This document shows, piece after piece, positions 33,592 through 42,283 of a stretch of 64,000 bases of DNA. Numbering within the stretch: the first letter of the stretch is position 1; every line of letters begins with the position of its first letter. A program made the position numbers and the translations under genes. The notes under the pieces are model-generated. The model was not told where the DNA came from. It made no database searches and was given only the letters and a program-made list of their open reading frames with translations. Source of the DNA: Leifsonia shinshuensis (GTDB lineage: Bacteria; Actinomycetota; Actinomycetes; Actinomycetales; Microbacteriaceae); assembly GCF_022606355.1 (NCBI RefSeq), contig NZ_JAHHZQ010000004.1:639312-703311 (forward strand). Reading direction: 5' to 3'.

Positions 33592-34476
33592 TCAGATCTC
33601 CTTCAGGACGTCGCGCTCGAAGCGGGTGAACACCAGCCAGCCGATGCCGAGCAGAAGCAGCGACATGACCGCGGCCATGATGACCAGGAACCAGTCCAGC
33701 TCCTCGGGGAAGAACGCGGCGCGATAGAGGCTGAAGATGCCGGTCAGCGGGTTGAAGGCCGACCAGAAGTGCAGCGAGAACAGCGTCTCGGTCTGTGCGC
33801 CGGGGTGGGCGGCCACGTACGCGGCGCAGTGCTTGGCCGCGATGCCCGCTCCGCAGCCGCCGGGCAGATCGCGCGCGCTGTAGATGATCGGCGACGCATA
33901 GAAGAGGAACCGCAGGGCGAGCTTGACCGCCCGCTCCAGATCGCGGAAGAACACGACGAGGGGGGCGACGATGAGACCGACGCCCACGGTCAGCACGATC
34001 TGGATGAGGATCGCGAGCGGGAACAGCAGGATGTCGACGTTCACCGGCGCCCCCGTGGCGATCGCGAAGATCGCCAGCACAGGCAGCGACAGCAGGAACT
34101 CGATGCCCTTGGAGGCGACGATCCTGTTCACCCAGATCGTGCGCGGGATCATCGTCGAGCGGATGAGCTTCGCCTCGCGGATGAACGCGCGCGTGCTGTC
34201 CGAGACGGCGCCGTTGAACCACATCCACGGCAGCAGGGCGGCGAGCAGGAAGACGATGTAGGGGTTCTCACCGACGGTGCGGTGGAAGATGACCGAGAAG
34301 ACGAACCAGTAGATCGCGCTCATGACGAGCGGGTCGAGGATCGACCACAGGTATCCGAGCGCGCTGGTCGAGTATCGGACGCGGAGGTCGCGGAGCGTCA
34401 GCAGCCACAGGGAGTGGCGATAGCGCGCGAAGCGCGTCCGTTGCGCAGGACGCAGGTCGGCGGAGGTACTGGTCAC
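33592..34476 (-). CDS. Polysaccharide/teichoic-acid ABC exporter permease (TagG/Wzm-like)
   Basis: A 294-residue ABC-2 permease with about six hydrophobic helices. LTLRDLRVRYSTSALGYLWSILDPL is the amphipathic connector typical of polysaccharide exporters, and FLLAALLPWMWFNGAV follows. An inserted extracytoplasmic loop (about residues 205-235) carries two Cys (GGCGAGIAAKHCAAYV). It pairs with the ATPase downstream. The start is GTG 34476. Confidence 0.92.
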   Translation of the reverse strand: MTSTSADLRPAQRTRFARYRHSLWLLTLRDLRVRYSTSALGYLWSILDPLVMSAIYWFVFSVIFHRTVGENPYIVFLLAALLPWMWFNGAVSDSTRAFIREAKLIRSTMIPRTIWVNRIVASKGIEFLLSLPVLAIFAIATGAPVNVDILLFPLAILIQIVLTVGVGLIVAPLVVFFRDLERAVKLALRFLFYASPIIYSARDLPGGCGAGIAAKHCAAYVAAHPGAQTETLFSLHFWSAFNPLTGIFSLYRAAFFPEELDWFLVIMAAVMSLLLLGIGWLVFTRFERDVLKEI

Positions 34477-34579
34477 GGGAACCTATCGTATTGATCGCAG
34501 GCTGCGTGTTCGCATCACGCCGCGCTCCGGACCACGTGATCGGGCCGCGAGGCGAACGGTCGATGACGCGGACAGCCGA

Positions 34580-35272
34580 CTACACGAAGAGGTTCGCGCG
34601 CTCCAGGTCCTCCTGGAAGTCCACCTCGATGGCGTAGAGGTCGGAGATGTCGACAGGCTCGACGAGCATGCGGTCGTGGCCGATCGCCAGCTCGATGCCG
34701 CGCTCGAAGTAGTCCTGGTCGGCGACGCGCTGCAGCTGGCGCAGCAGGGCCGCCTTGTCGGTGCTGGAGACGTAGTTGATGCCGACGGCCTCGCCCAGAC
34801 CGCCCTTGACGGTCTTGGAGAGCTCGTGGATGTAGCCCTCGGGGCCGGTCGTGTACTTGACCTCCTCGTCGGCGACCGACGAGGTGTTGACGGTCACGAA
34901 GGTCTGGTCGCGGGCGACCGTGGCCGCGGCACGCACGAGCACTGCGGGGTCGAAGACGACGTCGCCGTTCATCCAGAGCACGCCGCCGGGGCCGGACGCC
35001 TGCAGGGCGCGCATGAGGCTCTTGGAGGTGTTGGTCTGGTCGTACTGCTCGTTGTAGACGAACTCGGCGTCGGGGAACGCCTCGATGATGTGCTCCAGCT
35101 TGTAGCCGACGACGATCGTGACCGTGACGTCCTTGCCGAAGGCGGCGTGGATGTTGTCGAACTGCTGCTGCATGATGGTGCGGCCGTCGTTCAGCTCGGT
35201 CAGCGGCTTCGGAAGGCTCCGCCCGAGACGGCTGCCCATGCCTGCTGCGAGGATCACTACCTGGGTCGTCAC
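34580..35272 (-). CDS. Sugar/alcohol-phosphate nucleotidyltransferase (phosphocholine-cytidylyltransferase-like)
   Basis: A 230-residue nucleotidyltransferase with the nucleotide-binding loop ILAAGMGSRLG followed by SLPKPL near the N terminus and VLWMNGDVVFD for metal binding. It resembles proteins annotated as phosphocholine or inositol-1-phosphate cytidylyltransferases. It could supply the CDP-alcohol used by the phosphatidyltransferase at 29.3 kb (inference). GTG 35272 has AAGGAG at 6 bases, whereas ATG 35278 directly abuts that site, so 35272 is preferred. It lies upstream of the exporter genes on the same strand. Confidence 0.85.
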   Translation of the reverse strand: MTTQVVILAAGMGSRLGRSLPKPLTELNDGRTIMQQQFDNIHAAFGKDVTVTIVVGYKLEHIIEAFPDAEFVYNEQYDQTNTSKSLMRALQASGPGGVLWMNGDVVFDPAVLVRAAATVARDQTFVTVNTSSVADEEVKYTTGPEGYIHELSKTVKGGLGEAVGINYVSSTDKAALLRQLQRVADQDYFERGIELAIGHDRMLVEPVDISDLYAIEVDFQEDLERANLFV

Positions 35273-35465
35273 AATCATCTCCTTGAATCCGCGCTGAACG
35301 TTGAGTGGCTGTGCAGCCGTCTGCGTGCTGTGCAGGGAGCGGTGGCATCCGGCGCCTGACCGCTCCGCCCGGAGCGTTCCCCGGGCGTTCATTCGCGCTT
35401 TACGTGTTTCGACACGCCTTCATGCCTCCGCCAGAATACCGGCGCCCCTCGTGCGGGGGCAGGGG

Positions 35466-35496
35466 TTGACCTCTGTTGTTGTCTGGTCGTTATGTT
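35466..35496 (+). promoter_or_regulatory. Candidate promoter upstream of the second ABC transporter
   Basis: TTGACC (35466-35471) and TATGTT (35491-35496) form a sigma-70-like pair with a 19-base spacer in an AT-richer stretch. A second possible -10, TACGGT, is at 35572-35577, 6 bases before GTG 35584. Confidence 0.4.
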
Positions 35497-35583
35497 CCTC
35501 ACAGGTGATTCCTAGGCGTGCAGATGTCCCCCGGTGACCCGCCGGGGGGTACGCAACCTCTGCTGTCTTGGTACGGTGGCGTG

Positions 35584-36678
35584 GTGAGTTCCGAGCGCGC
35601 GCAACCCGGCCGTACCGAACCGGAGACCGATGTGCCCGAACCGCGGGGGAGCGACGAGGGGGAGCCGATGGCAGAGGCCACAGAGACCGGAGCGGAGCAG
35701 GCGCCGCCTGTGCCGCGGCCCGTCCGCAAACGAGTGCAGCCGACGACGGCGGCGGCCTCCGCCGCCTCCAGCACACGTACCCCGACTCCGCGCAAGCGCG
35801 CGGCGCCCGCGAAGCCCCGCACGCCGAAAGGCGCGGCGACTGCCGGAGGGCCTTCCGCCTCCGAGGCGCCGCCCTCGGCCGAGCCCCCCGCAGCCCCCGA
35901 GCCGGTCGTCGACACGCGCCCGAGCGTGCTCGCCGTCCACGGGCTCAGCAAGCACTACGGCCAGATCGTGGCTGTCGACGACGTCTCGCTCGACGTGCGC
36001 GAGGGCTCCTTCTACGGCATCGTCGGCCCCAACGGCGCGGGCAAGACCACCACGCTGTCGATGATCACCGGCCTTCTGCGCCCCGACGAGGGCCGCATCG
36101 TCGTCCACGGCGTCGACGTGTGGACCGAGCCGGTGCGCGCCAAGCACGTCATCGGGGTCCTGCCCGACAAGCTGCGGCTGTTCGACCGCCTCACCGGCGC
36201 GCAGTTCCTCCACTACGCCGGCACCCTCCGCGGCCTCTCGGCGAAGACGGTGCGCGCGCGCACGTCCGACCTCGCCGTCGCTTTCGGCATCGAGGACGCC
36301 CTCGACCGGTTGGTGGCCGATTACTCGGCGGGCATGACGAAGAAGATCGCGCTCGCGGCCGCGATGATCCACTCGCCCCGGCTGCTCGTGCTCGACGAGC
36401 CCTTCGAGTCCGTCGACCCGGTCTCGGCAGCCAACGTCATCGACATCCTGCAGCGCTACACCGCCGCCGGCGGAACCGTCGTGCTGTCCAGCCACGGCAT
36501 GGACATGATCCAGCGCGTGTGCGACAGCGTCGCGATCATCGTGCGCGGCAAGGTCCTCGCCGCAGGCACGATCGACGAGGTCCGTGGGGAGCAGACCCTC
36601 GAAGAGCGGTTCGTCGAGCTCGCGGGCGGGCGCAAGGCAGCGGAAGGCATGGAGTGGTTGCACAGCTTCTCGGACTGA
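35584..36678 (+). CDS. ABC transporter ATPase with long disordered N terminus
   Basis: About 364 residues. The first 110 or so are Pro/Ala/Arg-rich and probably disordered (KRVQPTTAAASAASSTRTPTPRKRAAP). The ATPase follows with Walker A GPNGAGKTTTL, signature YSAGMTKKIALAAAM, Walker B RLLVLDEPFESVDP and switch His in VLSSHGMDM. The start is uncertain: GTG 35584 fits a leaderless mRNA, while ATG 35668 has GGGGGAG upstream and would shorten the tail. It overlaps the permease gene by 25 bases. The substrate is unknown; it resembles ABC-2 type exporters. Confidence 0.87.
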   Translation: MSSERAQPGRTEPETDVPEPRGSDEGEPMAEATETGAEQAPPVPRPVRKRVQPTTAAASAASSTRTPTPRKRAAPAKPRTPKGAATAGGPSASEAPPSAEPPAAPEPVVDTRPSVLAVHGLSKHYGQIVAVDDVSLDVREGSFYGIVGPNGAGKTTTLSMITGLLRPDEGRIVVHGVDVWTEPVRAKHVIGVLPDKLRLFDRLTGAQFLHYAGTLRGLSAKTVRARTSDLAVAFGIEDALDRLVADYSAGMTKKIALAAAMIHSPRLLVLDEPFESVDPVSAANVIDILQRYTAAGGTVVLSSHGMDMIQRVCDSVAIIVRGKVLAAGTIDEVRGEQTLEERFVELAGGRKAAEGMEWLHSFSD

Positions 36679-38231
36679 AACTCCGCCTGATGGGCAACGC
36701 CTTCCGGCGCAGCCCCTGGCAGATCTTCGGCCTGACTCTGGGGCTCGCCTACGGCGTCGTGACGGTGGTGCTGGTCATCGGGGCGCTGGTGGCGGCCCGC
36801 CTCGCCCCCGTCGTCGCCGACGTGCACAGCGTCCTGGTCGTGATCGGCTCGATCGTCGTGGCCGGCTTCCTGCTGCTGCCGCTGCTGTTCGGCATCGACG
36901 ACACCCTCGACCCGCGCAAGTTCGCGCTGTTCGGCATCCCCGATCGCCGGCTCGCCGTCGCGCTCGCGCTGTCCGGGCTGATCGGGATTCCCGCCGTCGT
37001 GCTCTTCGTGTGCACGCTCGCGACCGTGATCACGTGGTCGCGCGATCCGGGAGCGGCGCTGCTCGCAGTGCTGTCTGCGATCATCGTGGTGCCGACATGC
37101 GTGCTCGCCTCGCGGATCTCCACCGCCATCGCGTCGCTGTTCGTCTCGTCGCGGAGGTCGAAGGAGGCCGGCGGCGTCGTCGCGATCCTGGTGCTCGTGC
37201 TGATCGCGCCGGTGCTGCTCCTCCTGCTGACGGTCGACTGGGGCCGCGACGGCCTCGGCACCCTCAACGGCTTCGCCGGCTGGTTGCAGTGGACGCCGCT
37301 CGGTGCCGTCTGGAGCATGCCCGGCGCTGCGGCGGACGGCGCCGGCGGAGCCGCGTTCGTCCAGTTCCTCATCGCCGTGGCGACCGTCGCCGTGCTCTGG
37401 CTCGTCTGGCGCGCCCTCGTCACGCTGGTCGTCGTCGCGCCGGAGCGCGAAGCGCACGTGCGCGAGCATCACGGCCTCGGCTGGTTCGGCCGACTCCCGG
37501 GAGGCCCGACCGCGGCGATCGCAGCACGATCGATGACCTACTGGGGACGTGACGCGCGCTACTGGGTCGCCCTGGTGATGATCCCGGTGATCCCGGTCTT
37601 CGTGATCGTCGCCCTCACCCTGGGCGGACTGCCTCTCCACTTCGCCTCGCTCGTGCCGCTCCCTCTGGTGTGCCTGTTCCTGGGCTGGACGATCCACAAC
37701 GACATCGCATTCGACAGCACGGCGATCTGGCTCCACCTGGTGTCGGGCACGCGCGGTTTCGCCGACCGGCTCGGCCGGATGTTCCCCCCGGTGCTGGTGG
37801 GCATCCCGGTGATCGCCGTCGGGTCGGTGGTCACCGCCGCCGTCTTCGGCGACTGGGCGGTGCTGCCTGCGGTCGCTGCACTGTGCGGTTCCATCCTGGT
37901 CATCGGCCTGGGGCTGTCGAGCATGTTCTCCGTGCTCTTCCCGTACCCGGCGACCAAGCCGGGCGACAGCGCGTTCACGCAGCCCCAGACGTCCGGCGCG
38001 TCGTCGGCGCTCGCCCAGGCACTGAGCTTCTTCGCCATCGTGATCCTCGCATCGCCCGCGATCGTCTTCCTGGCGCTCGGCCTGACGGTGAACCCGTTCT
38101 GGCTGGGCATCTCGCCCGTGGTCTCGGTGCTGGTGGGCTTCGCCGCGCTCGGCGGCGGTGTCTGGGCGGGTTCGCGGCTCTTCGACAAGCGCGGCCCCGA
38201 GCTGATGGCGTTCGCCAACCGCAACGACTGA
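36654..38231 (+). CDS. ABC transporter permease, multi-span
   Basis: A 525-residue membrane protein with about ten to twelve hydrophobic segments and no recognisable enzymatic motif. KLRLMGNAFRRSPWQIFGLTLGLAYG opens it as in actinobacterial ABC-2-like permeases that pair with a single ATPase. The middle (about 240-300) is more polar (ALVTLVVVAPEREAHVREHHG). GTG 36654 lies inside the end of the ATPase gene, so the pair is coupled. Confidence 0.85.
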   Translation: MVAQLLGLKLRLMGNAFRRSPWQIFGLTLGLAYGVVTVVLVIGALVAARLAPVVADVHSVLVVIGSIVVAGFLLLPLLFGIDDTLDPRKFALFGIPDRRLAVALALSGLIGIPAVVLFVCTLATVITWSRDPGAALLAVLSAIIVVPTCVLASRISTAIASLFVSSRRSKEAGGVVAILVLVLIAPVLLLLLTVDWGRDGLGTLNGFAGWLQWTPLGAVWSMPGAAADGAGGAAFVQFLIAVATVAVLWLVWRALVTLVVVAPEREAHVREHHGLGWFGRLPGGPTAAIAARSMTYWGRDARYWVALVMIPVIPVFVIVALTLGGLPLHFASLVPLPLVCLFLGWTIHNDIAFDSTAIWLHLVSGTRGFADRLGRMFPPVLVGIPVIAVGSVVTAAVFGDWAVLPAVAALCGSILVIGLGLSSMFSVLFPYPATKPGDSAFTQPQTSGASSALAQALSFFAIVILASPAIVFLALGLTVNPFWLGISPVVSVLVGFAALGGGVWAGSRLFDKRGPELMAFANRND

Positions 38232-38270
38232 GGGTCCGCCTCCGGCGCACCCGGCTGCGCCGCACACGCT

Positions 38271-38276
38271 TAGACT
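38271..38276 (+). promoter_or_regulatory. -10 element of the DUF3039 gene (leaderless)
   Basis: TAGACT ends 6 bases before ATG 38283, placing the transcription start at the initiator ATG. No Shine-Dalgarno sequence is present. Confidence 0.5.
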
Positions 38277-38282
38277 GGGACG

Positions 38283-38561
38283 ATGAACGACGCCAGCATC
38301 CTCGAGCCGGGCGGAGAGCCCGGAGGCGGCGGCCTCAGCACGCTGGAGCGCGAGCTCCTGGAGACTCCGCAGATCTCCGAGCCCGGCGACCACGAGCGCT
38401 TCTCGCACTACGTCAAGAAGGAGCAGATCCTCGAGTCGGCGATGACCGGCAAGCCGGTGAAGGCGCTCTGCGGCAAGATGTGGACTCCGGGTCGCGACCC
38501 GGAGAAGTTCCCGGTCTGCCCCACCTGCAAGGAGATCTACGAGAAGCTGCGCGACGAGTAG
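38283..38561 (+). CDS. DUF3039 domain protein
   Basis: A 92-residue actinobacterial DUF3039 protein. The conserved part is HYVKKEQILESAMTGKPVKALCGKMWTPGRDPEKFPVCPTCKEIYEKL, in which one Cys of LCGK and two of CPTC could form a zinc site. Its function is unknown; in many actinobacteria it sits near pncB, as here. The gene appears to be leaderless. Confidence 0.92.
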   Translation: MNDASILEPGGEPGGGGLSTLERELLETPQISEPGDHERFSHYVKKEQILESAMTGKPVKALCGKMWTPGRDPEKFPVCPTCKEIYEKLRDE

Positions 38562-38591
38562 TCGCCCGGCCGAGCTGCGACGCGGACCCGC

Positions 38592-39914
38592 TCAGGCGAA
38601 GATCGTCGGCAGCACCGGGTCGCCGCGGCCCAGTCGGAAGGCCTGATCGGGCAGTTCCCGCATCGCTGCCTCACGGTGCTCCCGCGCGCGCTTAGCGCCT
38701 TCCGCCCCGAGGTGCTCGCGGTGGAGCTCGCCGTCCGTGATCAGGGGGACCAGGAGGTCGCGCCCGGTGTCGTCGGGCGTGCCGCCCGCCTCGACGATGT
38801 GCACCACCTCGGCCACAGCTCGGCCGTCTGAGTCCAGCCGGCGAACCGGGTGCTTGCGGCCGCCGATGCTCGGCTTGCCGTCCGACTTCTTGGCGACAGC
38901 GACCCACTCGCCGTCGCCGTCGCGTTCGCGGTGGGCGACCAGCTTGTAGACCATCCCCGACGCCGGTGAGCCCGACCCGGTGACGACCGAGGTGCCGACG
39001 CCGTAGCTGTCGACGGGGGAGGAGGACAGCGCGGCGATGGTGAACTCGTCGAGGTCGTTGGTCACGGTGATGCGCGTCTCCGTCGCCCCGAGCCGGTCGA
39101 GCTGATCGCGCACCCGGCGCACGAGGTTCGGGAGGTCGCCCGAGTCGAGCCGGATCGCCCCGAGCCCAGGACCGGCCACCCGGACCGCGGTCTCGATCGC
39201 CTTCTCCACGTCGAAGGTGTCGACCAGCAGGGTGGTTCCGGGTCCCATCGCGGCGACCTGGGCACGGAAGGCGTCCTCCTCGCTGTCGTGCAGCAGCGTG
39301 AACGCGTGCGCGGCCGTGCCCATGGTGGGCACGCCCCAGGTGCGGCCGGCCTCCAGATTGGACGTCGCGCTGAAGCCCGCGACATACGCTGCCCTGGCCG
39401 CGGCGACAGCGCTGCGCTCGCTCGCACGGCGCGAACCCATCTCGGCGATCGGGCGCCCGCCGGCTGCGGTGACCATGCGGGCGGCGGCGGAGGCCACGGC
39501 CGAGTCGTAGTTGAAGACGCTCAGGATCAGCGTCTCCAGGATCACCCCCTCGGCGAAGGGCGCGTCGACGATCAGGAACGGCGAGCCGGGGAAGAACACC
39601 TCGCCCTCGCGATAGCCGCGGATCGTTCCGGAGAACCGGTAGTCGGCGAGCCAGTCGAGCGTCTCTTGCCGCACGACCCGGTTGTCGCGCAGGTACTCCA
39701 GCTCGTCGTCGCCGAAGCGGAACCGGTCGATGAGCTCGAGCAGCCGTCCCGTCCCCGCGAGGATCCCGTACCTCCGACCGGCGGGGAGGCGCCGGGTGAA
39801 CGCCTCGAAGACGCACTCGCGGTCGTACGTCCCGTCGAGCAGGGCGGCGTCGAGCATCGTGAGCTCGTAACGGTCGGTCAGGAGCGCGGACGACGGCGCA
39901 GAGGACTCGGTCAC
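38592..39914 (-). CDS. pncB: Nicotinate phosphoribosyltransferase
   Basis: A 440-residue enzyme of NAD salvage that makes nicotinate mononucleotide from nicotinate and PRPP. It has the family opening [11 protein letters not shown], the conserved [45 protein letters not shown] with the phosphorylated-His region replaced as usual in short PncB forms, and [16 protein letters not shown] for phosphate binding. It starts at GTG 39914 and is divergent from murI across only 44 bases. It converges on the DUF3039 gene. Confidence 0.93.
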   Translation of the reverse strand: MTESSAPSSALLTDRYELTMLDAALLDGTYDRECVFEAFTRRLPAGRRYGILAGTGRLLELIDRFRFGDDELEYLRDNRVVRQETLDWLADYRFSGTIRGYREGEVFFPGSPFLIVDAPFAEGVILETLILSVFNYDSAVASAAARMVTAAGGRPIAEMGSRRASERSAVAAARAAYVAGFSATSNLEAGRTWGVPTMGTAAHAFTLLHDSEEDAFRAQVAAMGPGTTLLVDTFDVEKAIETAVRVAGPGLGAIRLDSGDLPNLVRRVRDQLDRLGATETRITVTNDLDEFTIAALSSSPVDSYGVGTSVVTGSGSPASGMVYKLVAHRERDGDGEWVAVAKKSDGKPSIGGRKHPVRRLDSDGRAVAEVVHIVEAGGTPDDTGRDLLVPLITDGELHREHLGAEGAKRAREHREAAMRELPDQAFRLGRGDPVLPTIFA

Positions 39915-39944
39915 GGCTCCACCTTAGCTTCGGGCCCGGGCGGG

Positions 39945-39950
39945 TAGGCT
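39945..39950 (+). promoter_or_regulatory. Candidate -10 of murI
   Basis: TAGGCT lies 8 bases before GTG 39959, with no Shine-Dalgarno sequence in between, suggesting a leaderless or nearly leaderless murI transcript. Confidence 0.4.
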
Positions 39951-39958
39951 TGACTGCT

Positions 39959-40777
39959 GTGACGGATGCGCCGATTGGGATCTTCGACTCGGGGGTCGGC
40001 GGGCTCACCGTCGCCCGAGCCATCCGCGATCAGCTCCCGAACGAGTCCCTTCTCTACGTCGGCGACACCGCTCACTCGCCGTACGGTCCCAAGTCGATCG
40101 CCGATGTGCGCCGCTATTCACTCGAAGTTCTCGACTTCCTGGTCGACCAGGGCGTGAAGCTCCTGGTCATCGCGTGCAACACGGCCTCCTCCGCCATGCT
40201 CCGCGACGCGAGGGAGCGCTACTCGGTCCCGGTGGTCGAGGTCATCCAGCCGGCCGTCCGGCGCGCGGTCGCCGCGACTCGCACCGGCCGCGTCGGCGTG
40301 ATCGGCACGGCGGGCACGATCTCGTCGCGCGCCTATGAGGACGCATTCGCCGCCGCGCCGTCGCTGCAGCTGTTCACGCAGGCCTGTCCGCGCTTCGTCG
40401 AGTTCGTCGAGGCCGGGATCACCAGCGGAGACGAGGTGCTGCGGGTCACTGCCGAGTACCTCCAGCCGCTCCGCGACGCCGACGTCGACACCCTCGTGCT
40501 CGGCTGCACCCACTATCCCTTCCTCAAGGGCGCCATCTCCTACGTCATGGGGGAGGGCGTCTCGCTCGTCTCGAGCGACACGGAGACGGCCAAGGACGTC
40601 TACCGCACGCTGGTGAGCGGAGGCCTCGAACGTCGCGAGTCCACGCCGCCGACCATCCGCTACGAGGCGACCGGCCTCGACGCCGACTACTTCCTGCGCC
40701 TCGCGCACCGCTTCATCGGCCCGGAGATCTACCGGGTCGACCTGGTGCAGACCGGCGTGATCGACCTCCCGCAGTGA
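39959..40777 (+). CDS. murI: Glutamate racemase
   Basis: A 272-residue enzyme that makes D-glutamate for peptidoglycan. The start region [13 protein letters not shown] is diagnostic. Both catalytic cysteines are present: C73 in [11 protein letters not shown] and C183 in [12 protein letters not shown] 39959 is preferred to TTG 39950 because it places the protein start directly before IGIFDSG. It is followed by rph and rdgB, a conserved actinobacterial order. Confidence 0.95.
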   Translation: MTDAPIGIFDSGVGGLTVARAIRDQLPNESLLYVGDTAHSPYGPKSIADVRRYSLEVLDFLVDQGVKLLVIACNTASSAMLRDARERYSVPVVEVIQPAVRRAVAATRTGRVGVIGTAGTISSRAYEDAFAAAPSLQLFTQACPRFVEFVEAGITSGDEVLRVTAEYLQPLRDADVDTLVLGCTHYPFLKGAISYVMGEGVSLVSSDTETAKDVYRTLVSGGLERRESTPPTIRYEATGLDADYFLRLAHRFIGPEIYRVDLVQTGVIDLPQ

Positions 40778-40830
40778 CCGCGGCCAGCCGGCCCGATCAC
40801 GACCATCACCGACCCTCCGAGGAGACAACC

Positions 40831-41586
40831 GTGACCGAGACCACCCGTGCCGACGGCCGCACGCCCGACGGGCTGCGCCCCGTGACCATCGAGCGCGGCT
40901 GGAGCCGTCAGGCGGAGGGCTCCGCGCTGATCTCCTTCGGCAACACGCGCGTGCTGTGCACGGCGTCGTTCACCAACGGAGTGCCGCGCTGGATGGCCGG
41001 CAAGGGCCGCGGCTGGGTGACCGCCGAGTACGCCATGCTGCCCCGCTCGACGAACGAGCGCATGGACCGCGAGTCGGTCAAGGGGCGGATCGGCGGCCGC
41101 ACGCACGAGATCAGCCGGCTGATCGGCCGCAGCCTCCGCGCGGCGGTGGACATGAAGGCGCTCGGCGAGAACACGATCGTCATCGACTGCGACGTGCTGC
41201 AGGCCGACGGCGGCACCCGCACTGCGGCGATCACGGGTGCGTACGTCGCGCTGGCCGACGCGCTCGAGTGGGGGCGCGACCATCGTTTCATCGGCCAGAA
41301 GGCCACCCCGCTGATCGACTCCGTCTCCGCTGTCTCCGTCGGCATCATCGACGGTGAGCCGATGCTCGACCTGGCCTACGTGGAGGACGTGCGCGCCGAG
41401 ACCGACATGAATGTCGTCGTCACCGGCCGCGGCCTGTTCGTGGAGGTGCAGGGCACGGCGGAGGGCGCGCCCTTCGACCGCAGGGAGCTCGACGCGCTGC
41501 TCGACCTCGCGCTCGCCGGCACGTCGCAGCTGGCCGAGGTGCAGGCCGCCGCGCTCGCCTCCTCCGAGCTCGGCATCGAGGGCTGA
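40831..41586 (+). CDS. rph: Ribonuclease PH
   Basis: A 251-residue phosphorolytic 3'-5' exoribonuclease that trims tRNA 3' ends. Visible are [81 protein letters not shown] and the C-terminal [18 protein letters not shown] 40831 has GAGGAG at 7 bases. Its TGA overlaps the ATG of rdgB. Confidence 0.96.
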   Translation: MTETTRADGRTPDGLRPVTIERGWSRQAEGSALISFGNTRVLCTASFTNGVPRWMAGKGRGWVTAEYAMLPRSTNERMDRESVKGRIGGRTHEISRLIGRSLRAAVDMKALGENTIVIDCDVLQADGGTRTAAITGAYVALADALEWGRDHRFIGQKATPLIDSVSAVSVGIIDGEPMLDLAYVEDVRAETDMNVVVTGRGLFVEVQGTAEGAPFDRRELDALLDLALAGTSQLAEVQAAALASSELGIEG

Positions 41587-42182
41587 TGGTGCGCGTCGTC
41601 CTCGCCACGCACAACCGTCACAAGGCACTGGAGTTCCAGCAGATTCTCGGCGACGCCGTCCCCGGCCTCGAGATCGTCGGGTACGACGGTCCCGAGCCGG
41701 TGGAGGACGGCGTGACGTTCGCCGAGAACGCCCTGATCAAGGCGCGTGCGGCCGCGGCGCACACCGGCCTGCCCGCCCTCGCGGACGACTCCGGCATCTG
41801 CGTCGACGCCATGGGCGGAGCCCCCGGAATCTTCTCTGCACGCTGGGCGGGACGGCACGGCGATGCTCAGGCCAACCTGAGCCTCCTGCTGGATCAGCTC
41901 GCCGACCTCCCGGACGGCACGCGGGGCGCGCATTTCACGGCGACGCTGGCGCTGGTGACACCGGCGGGCGCCACGACCGTCGTCGAAGGCGTCTGGCCGG
42001 GGCGGATCGCTCGGGAGGCGGCAGGATCGCACGGGCACGGCTACGACCCGATCTTCGTGCCGGAGGGACACGACGCGACAGCGGCAGAGCTCGGCCCCGA
42101 GGTGAAGAACGCCGAGAGCCACCGTTCGCGTGCCTTCGCCGCGATCGTCCCCGCGCTGAAAGAGCTCGTGGCGGCCGGCTGA
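41586..42182 (+). CDS. rdgB: XTP/dITP diphosphatase (RdgB/HAM1)
   Basis: A 198-residue house-cleaning pyrophosphatase that removes dITP, XTP and related purines. Key motifs are VLATHNRHKALEFQQIL at the N terminus, GVTFAENALIKARAAAAHTG, ALADDSGICVDAMGGAPGIFSARWAG and GHGYDPIFVPEG. It starts at ATG 41586, overlapping the rph stop by one base. Confidence 0.96.
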   Translation: MVRVVLATHNRHKALEFQQILGDAVPGLEIVGYDGPEPVEDGVTFAENALIKARAAAAHTGLPALADDSGICVDAMGGAPGIFSARWAGRHGDAQANLSLLLDQLADLPDGTRGAHFTATLALVTPAGATTVVEGVWPGRIAREAAGSHGHGYDPIFVPEGHDATAAELGPEVKNAESHRSRAFAAIVPALKELVAAG

Positions 42183-42206
42183 ACCGCCCCATTGGGCGTC
42201 GACTGA

Positions 42207-42227
42207 GAATGAGAACGGCACTCATTC
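42207..42227. promoter_or_regulatory. Zur-like palindrome upstream of the zinc exporter
   Basis: GAATGAG (42207-42213) and its exact inverse CTCATTC (42221-42227) flank seven bases (AACGGCA). The layout and the ATGAGAACG core resemble actinobacterial Zur sites. It lies 57-77 bases before the CDF exporter start. Confidence 0.55.
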
Positions 42228-42283
42228 CTATCTAGCGGGATCGCTGGCGGGCGGCGCCGACTTCGACATACCGTAGAAGAATC

